NCBI GenBank assembly: GCA_022432975.1
Contig: CM039512.1
Coordinates: forward strand, 34,965,730 to 35,029,729
Source of the DNA: Begonia masoniana
Lineage: Eukaryota > Streptophyta > Magnoliopsida > Cucurbitales > Begoniaceae
Direction: 5' to 3'
DNA length: 64,000 nucleotides
The notes under the pieces are model-generated. The model worked only from the letters and a program-made list of their open reading frames with translations. It was not told where the DNA came from and made no database searches. The number at the start of each line of letters is the position of its first letter. Within the stretch, counting starts at the first letter, position 1. Of the stretch, positions 59,962-64,000 are shown piece by piece. The position numbers and the translations under genes were made by a program.

Positions 59962-60960
59962 ATGGTTCGAGGAAAGGATCCTAAAGACGATGCTTTAGAT
60001 CGACTTACGGAATTGCTGGACCGTCAGTCTCAGCATATGGACCGGCAGGCACAACAAATTGAGAGTTTAGTGAATCGAGAGAATTTAAGGGCCCAAGAGT
60101 TGGTGGTTCCTAACAACCAGGGCATGCAGAAGTTTCAAAGCCTCTGACCTCCAGTGTTTGAAGGCCGATCATCGGATCCTACTGTTGCAGAGGAATGGAT
60201 TCGGGTGATGGAGGATATGCTAAGTTATGCAGAGGTAGCGAACGGGAGTAAGGTGGCTTATGTTACTTCCACCTGGCATTAGACGCCTGTTTCTGGTGGG
60301 ATTCGATCAAGTCAACGACGGATGTATCAGTTATGACTTGGGAACGGTTCAAGACCGTGTTCTTTGACAAGTATTTTAGCCGCACAGTGAGAGTGGCAAA
60401 GAGGAATGAGTTTACGCAGCTGAAGCAGACAGGTTCAGTTGCAGAGTATATCCGGAAGTTCGAGTCCTTATCGCGATTTGCTCCGCGCCTCGTCAGCGAC
60501 AATGAAGAGAAGGTGCACCAGTTTATGGAGGGACTTAATCCTAGAGATTCGGATGCACGTTATTGTATCAGGTATTATTGATGTGCCCTATTCTGATGTC
60601 ATAGCTAGAGCTCTGGATATTGAGGCTGCCTAGAGTTACTTGTGTTAGACCAAGGGAGCCAGCTAAGGGCTTCTTCTGAGAGATTCGTCCTCAGTCACGA
60701 GGTTGGCAACCCAGAGCACCACAGCCCGAACAACAGCAAAGGGGTGTAAAGAGACCTCTAGAGGGAGGCAACGATAGAGGCAAGGGCAAGCAGGTACAGG
60801 GGACTTCTCAGATACCGTGGTGTCCCATATGCCAGAGGGAGCACAGTGGTGAGTGTCGAGTTGGCACTAACAGGTGTTTCAGATGTGGTGAAATCGGCCA
60901 TTACGTCAGAGATTGCCCAAAGCCAGGCCGCGATCAGTTGAGTGGAGATCAGAGGAGAGT
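59962..60960 (+). pseudogene. Gag of plus-strand gypsy element (broken)
   Basis: ATG 59962 starts MVRGKDPKDDALDRLTELLDRQ, comparable to MVRGHQEESSES of the other Tekay-like element. Gag motifs AEEWIRVMEDML and TWERFKTVFFDKYFSRTVR follow in shifting frames. The CCHC knuckle CFRCGEIGHYVRDC (about 60874-60915) is intact, preceded by a CPICQREHSGEC pair. A stop at 60145 and several frameshifts (about 60150-60640) prevent a full product. Confidence 0.88.
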
Positions 60961-63900
60961 CATGCCTAGGATTTTCGCCTTCATAGAGCCTGGTGATGTC
61001 GATAACGAGGATCAACCTGCCGTGATAGCAGGTACTATATTGATTATGGGCGTAGCTGTGTTTTCTTTGTTAGACACGGGGGCTACGCACTCTTTTGTTT
61101 CCACTGCTTGTGTGTCTAGATTGAAGCTTGCGCCTGAGTTAGCAGAATGCGAATATAGTGTGATGCTACCTTCGGGAGAGCGTATGCAGTCAGGTCGTGT
61201 GGTCCAGGGCAATATTATCTCGATTGGGGACAGAACCCTCTATGCTCGCCTTATTGTTATGGGCATAGAGCATTATGATCTTATCTTGGGGATGGACTGG
61301 CTGTCACAGCACTTCGCCACCATCGATTGTCGATCCGGGATTGTCACCTTCGACCCCCGGGTAAAGCTGAGTTTTCTTATCAGGCGATGAGCAGATTGAG
61401 TAGCTCGCCTATTTCTTATTCCATGATGGTCAACGAGCAGTTTAAAGGTCAGTGCTCTATTTATTTGGCCTCAGTATTTGATGTTCAGTTGCTCAGCGAA
61501 ATAAAGCCGAGCGACATTCCTATAGTCAGAGAGTTCTCTGGGATTTTTCTTGATGATCTTCCCGGGTTACCACCGGACCGGGAGATTGAGTTTACTATTG
61601 ATGTCTATCCGAATACCGCGCCAAGGTTTAAAAACCCGTATCGGTTGGCACCAGCTGAGTTGAGAGAGCTGAGGACTCAGCTTGATGAGTTGTTAGAGAA
61701 GGGTTTCATTCGACCCAGTGTTTCGCCCTGGGGTGCGCCCGTTCTGTTTGTCAAGAAGAAAGACGGGACCCTCAGGATGTGCATCGATTACAGAGAGTTG
61801 AATAAGCTTACAGTGAAGAATAAGTATCCACTGCCCCGGATTGATGATTTATTTGATCAGCTGCAAGGTGCCCGAGTATTCTCGAGGATTGATCTACGCT
61901 CGGGTTACAATCAGTTGAAGGTCCGGAAGGATGATATACCGAAAACGGCATTCCGAACGAGGTATGGGCATTACGAGTTCCTTGTCATGTCTTTTGGACT
62001 TACTAATGCCCCTGCAGCGTTTATGGATTTGATGAACCGTGTCTTCAAGGAGTATCTGGACAAGTTCGTGGTGGTTTTCATCGACGACATTCTGATATAC
62101 TCTAAGACGAAGGAAGAACACGAGGAGCACTTGAGGATAGTCCTGAGGACCCTATGTCAGCACCAGTTGTATCCGAAGTTCTCAAATGCAAATTTTGGTT
62201 GGATCAGGTCAGCTTTCTTGGCCATGTCGTATCGCAGGATGGAGTTTCTGTTGATCCGAGCAAAGTTCAGGTGGTCAGGGATTGGCCACAGCCAAAGAAC
62301 GTACGTGAGGTGCGTGGATTTCTCGGATTAGCTGGCTATTATCGGAAGTTCATAGAGGGATTTTCAAAGATCGCAGTTCCTCTTTCGCGTCTGACTCAGA
62401 AGAACGAGAGATTTATATGGTCGTCTACTTGTGATAACAGTTTTATGGAGTTAAAGCAGAGATTGACCACCGCTCCAGTATTGGCGCTACCTGTTGAAGG
62501 TGACAAGTATAGCATTTATTGCGATGCGTCAGGAGTTGGACTAGGTTGTGTGTTGATGCAGGAGGGGAGAGTTATTGCTTATGCTTCTCGGCAGCTGAAG
62601 CCGTACGAGCTGAACTACCCTATGCACGACCTTGAGTTAGCAGCTGTGGTCTTCGCACTGAAGATATGGAGAGATTATTTATATGGGCAGCAGTGCGAGA
62701 TATTTTCTGACCACAAGAGCCTGAAGTATCTATTTACGCAAAAAGAGTTGAATATGCGACAGAGAAGGTGGCTTGAGTTCGTCAAAGACTACGATTTTGA
62801 TATCAAGTACCATCAAGGAAAGGCGAACAAGGTTGCTGATGCCTTGAGTAGAGTCCCTTCTACGAGTCAGCCTTCACTAGCAGCAATGTCAGTTGCACTG
62901 CGGTCTGAGATTGAGAGGTTTGATGTGGAGATAGTGGCAGAATTGTCCAGTATGCTCACCAACATTTCTCTCAGGCCGACTATTTTGGATAAGATACGCG
63001 AAGCTCAGCAGAATGATACGGAGTGTGTGGAGCTTCGATCGAGTATGACGTTGGGTGACTCGTCAGATTTTCACTTATCAGATGATGGTATTCTGAAGTT
63101 CAGGCATAGGTGGTACGTGCCTAACGACGAGGATCTGAAGAAAGAGATATTGGCCGAGGCACATTCTTCGGCTTATTCTGTGCACTCGGGAAGTACCAAG
63201 ATGTACCGGGATTTGAGACAACATTTCTGGTGGCCTAACATGAAACGGGAAGTTGCAAAATATGTAGAAAATTGCCTGGTTTGTCAACAGGTAAAGGCAG
63301 AACATCAGAGGCCGGCCGGAACACTACAGCCACTGCCTATTCCGGAGTGGAAATGGGAGCAGATCTCCATGGATTTTATTGTGGGGCTCCCGAGGACAAC
63401 GAAGGGCCATGATGGTGTTTGGGTGATCGTGGACCGATTGACAAAGTCGGCCCACTTCTTATCTGTGAAGATGGCATCTTCTATGGACCAGCTCGCCGAG
63501 CTTTATGTGCAGGAGATTGTTAGACTGCACGGAGTGCCAGTTTCTATAGTCTCAGATCGTGATCCGAGATTTACTTCGAAGTTCTGGAAGAGCCTACATA
63601 AAGCTATGGGGACTCAGCTTAATTTCAGCACGGCATTTCATCCTCAGACTGATGGACAGACAGAGAGGACTAATAGATTCTGGAGGATATGCTAAGAGCC
63701 TGTGTGCTGGAGTTTCAGGGATCGTGGAGCAGGTATTTGCCACTGATCGAGTTCTCTTATAACAACAGCTTCCAGGCTACCATCGGTATGGCTCCGTATG
63801 AAGCATTATATGGTCGAAAGTGTAGGTCTCCGTTGTATTGGGATGAGGTTGGCGAGGCCAGCATCGTTGGTCCAGGAGATTCTACAACAAACGGCAGAGA

Positions 63901-64000
63901 AGATTGCCATTATCCTGACAGTGTATAGAGGTAGCTCAGAGCAACAGAAGAGCTATGCTGACACACGACGGAGAGAGTTAGAGTTCGAAGAAGGTGATGA
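60938..64000 (+). pseudogene. Pol of plus-strand gypsy element (frameshifted, partial)
   Basis: Protease has [12 protein letters not shown] (about 61068). RT has [20 protein letters not shown] and FIDD at 62077-62088. RNase H has [15 protein letters not shown]. The integrase zinc-binding part is followed by [16 protein letters not shown] and [11 protein letters not shown] (about 63640-63672). The four frame changes, near 61355, 62183, 63672 and 63870, each look like a single-base gain or loss; between them the sequence is open over long stretches, including 513 codons at 62154-63695. This is the least decayed pol in the window. The C-terminal part is outside. Confidence 0.92.

Larger units (their letters stand above)
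57254..64000 (+). mobile_element. Plus-strand Ty3/gypsy element, Tekay-like, 3' end outside window
   Basis: It is inserted into gag of the minus-strand element at 57254; the expected target duplication is TAAGT (57249-57253), whose partner is beyond the window. It contains a 5' LTR, primer binding site, gag, protease, RT, RNase H and integrase; the chromodomain region and 3' LTR are not included. Confidence 0.92.

Overview
The window looks like nuclear DNA of a flowering plant, most likely a eudicot. It holds one recognisable host gene, an intronless-CDS CIN-class TCP transcription factor of the TCP2/TCP24 type with a miR319 target site (minus strand, 16078-17289). Almost everything else is layered LTR retrotransposons. 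No tRNA gene, true rRNA gene, CRISPR array or bacterial-type operon was seen. The species cannot be named from this sequence.

Left part (1-12400): a Ty3/gypsy gag/protease remnant (1-720), a decayed Ty1/copia 3' end (pol 2130-3071 plus an LTR ending at 2117), and a long minus-strand SIRE/Maximus-type Ty1/copia element (3072-10441). The SIRE element has its 3' LTR, pol, gag and an extra downstream ORF, but its 5' LTR is missing. A complete 362-bp TRIM with a perfect CATTT target-site duplication (TSD) sits inside it (4544-4905). LTR fragments of Ty3/gypsy elements and a 661-bp fold-back element (11715-12375) follow.

Gene island (12400-18900): AT-rich unique DNA, the TCP gene, and its pyrimidine-rich leader with a probable 5' UTR intron.

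Tandem duplication (18902-51015): a segment of about 15.8 kb is present twice head to tail (18902-34740 and 34741-51015). Each copy has AT-rich flank, a full-length Tekay-like Ty3/gypsy chromovirus with TSD GCTCG, a tandem array of Cassandra-like LTRs carrying a 5S-rRNA-derived segment (3 LTRs in copy 1, 4 in copy 2), a solo LTR of another gypsy family, and the start of a minus-strand gypsy LTR. The copies differ mostly by one-base indels, concentrated near the junction, so an assembly artefact must be considered alongside a recent duplication.

Right part (50582-64000): a minus-strand Tekay-like element (3' LTR 50582-53029, pol and gag 53071-57253) is interrupted in gag by a plus-strand gypsy element that runs off the window (57254-64000). 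Inside its integrase is a 118-bp unit with TG...CA ends and a perfect AAAAG TSD. It matches exactly the first 118 bp of the Cassandra-like LTR, as if that LTR were a fusion of two modules. Other notable signals are dense arrays of perfect inverted repeats near the 3' ends of several LTRs, and a 93-bp minisatellite inside the Tekay LTR.
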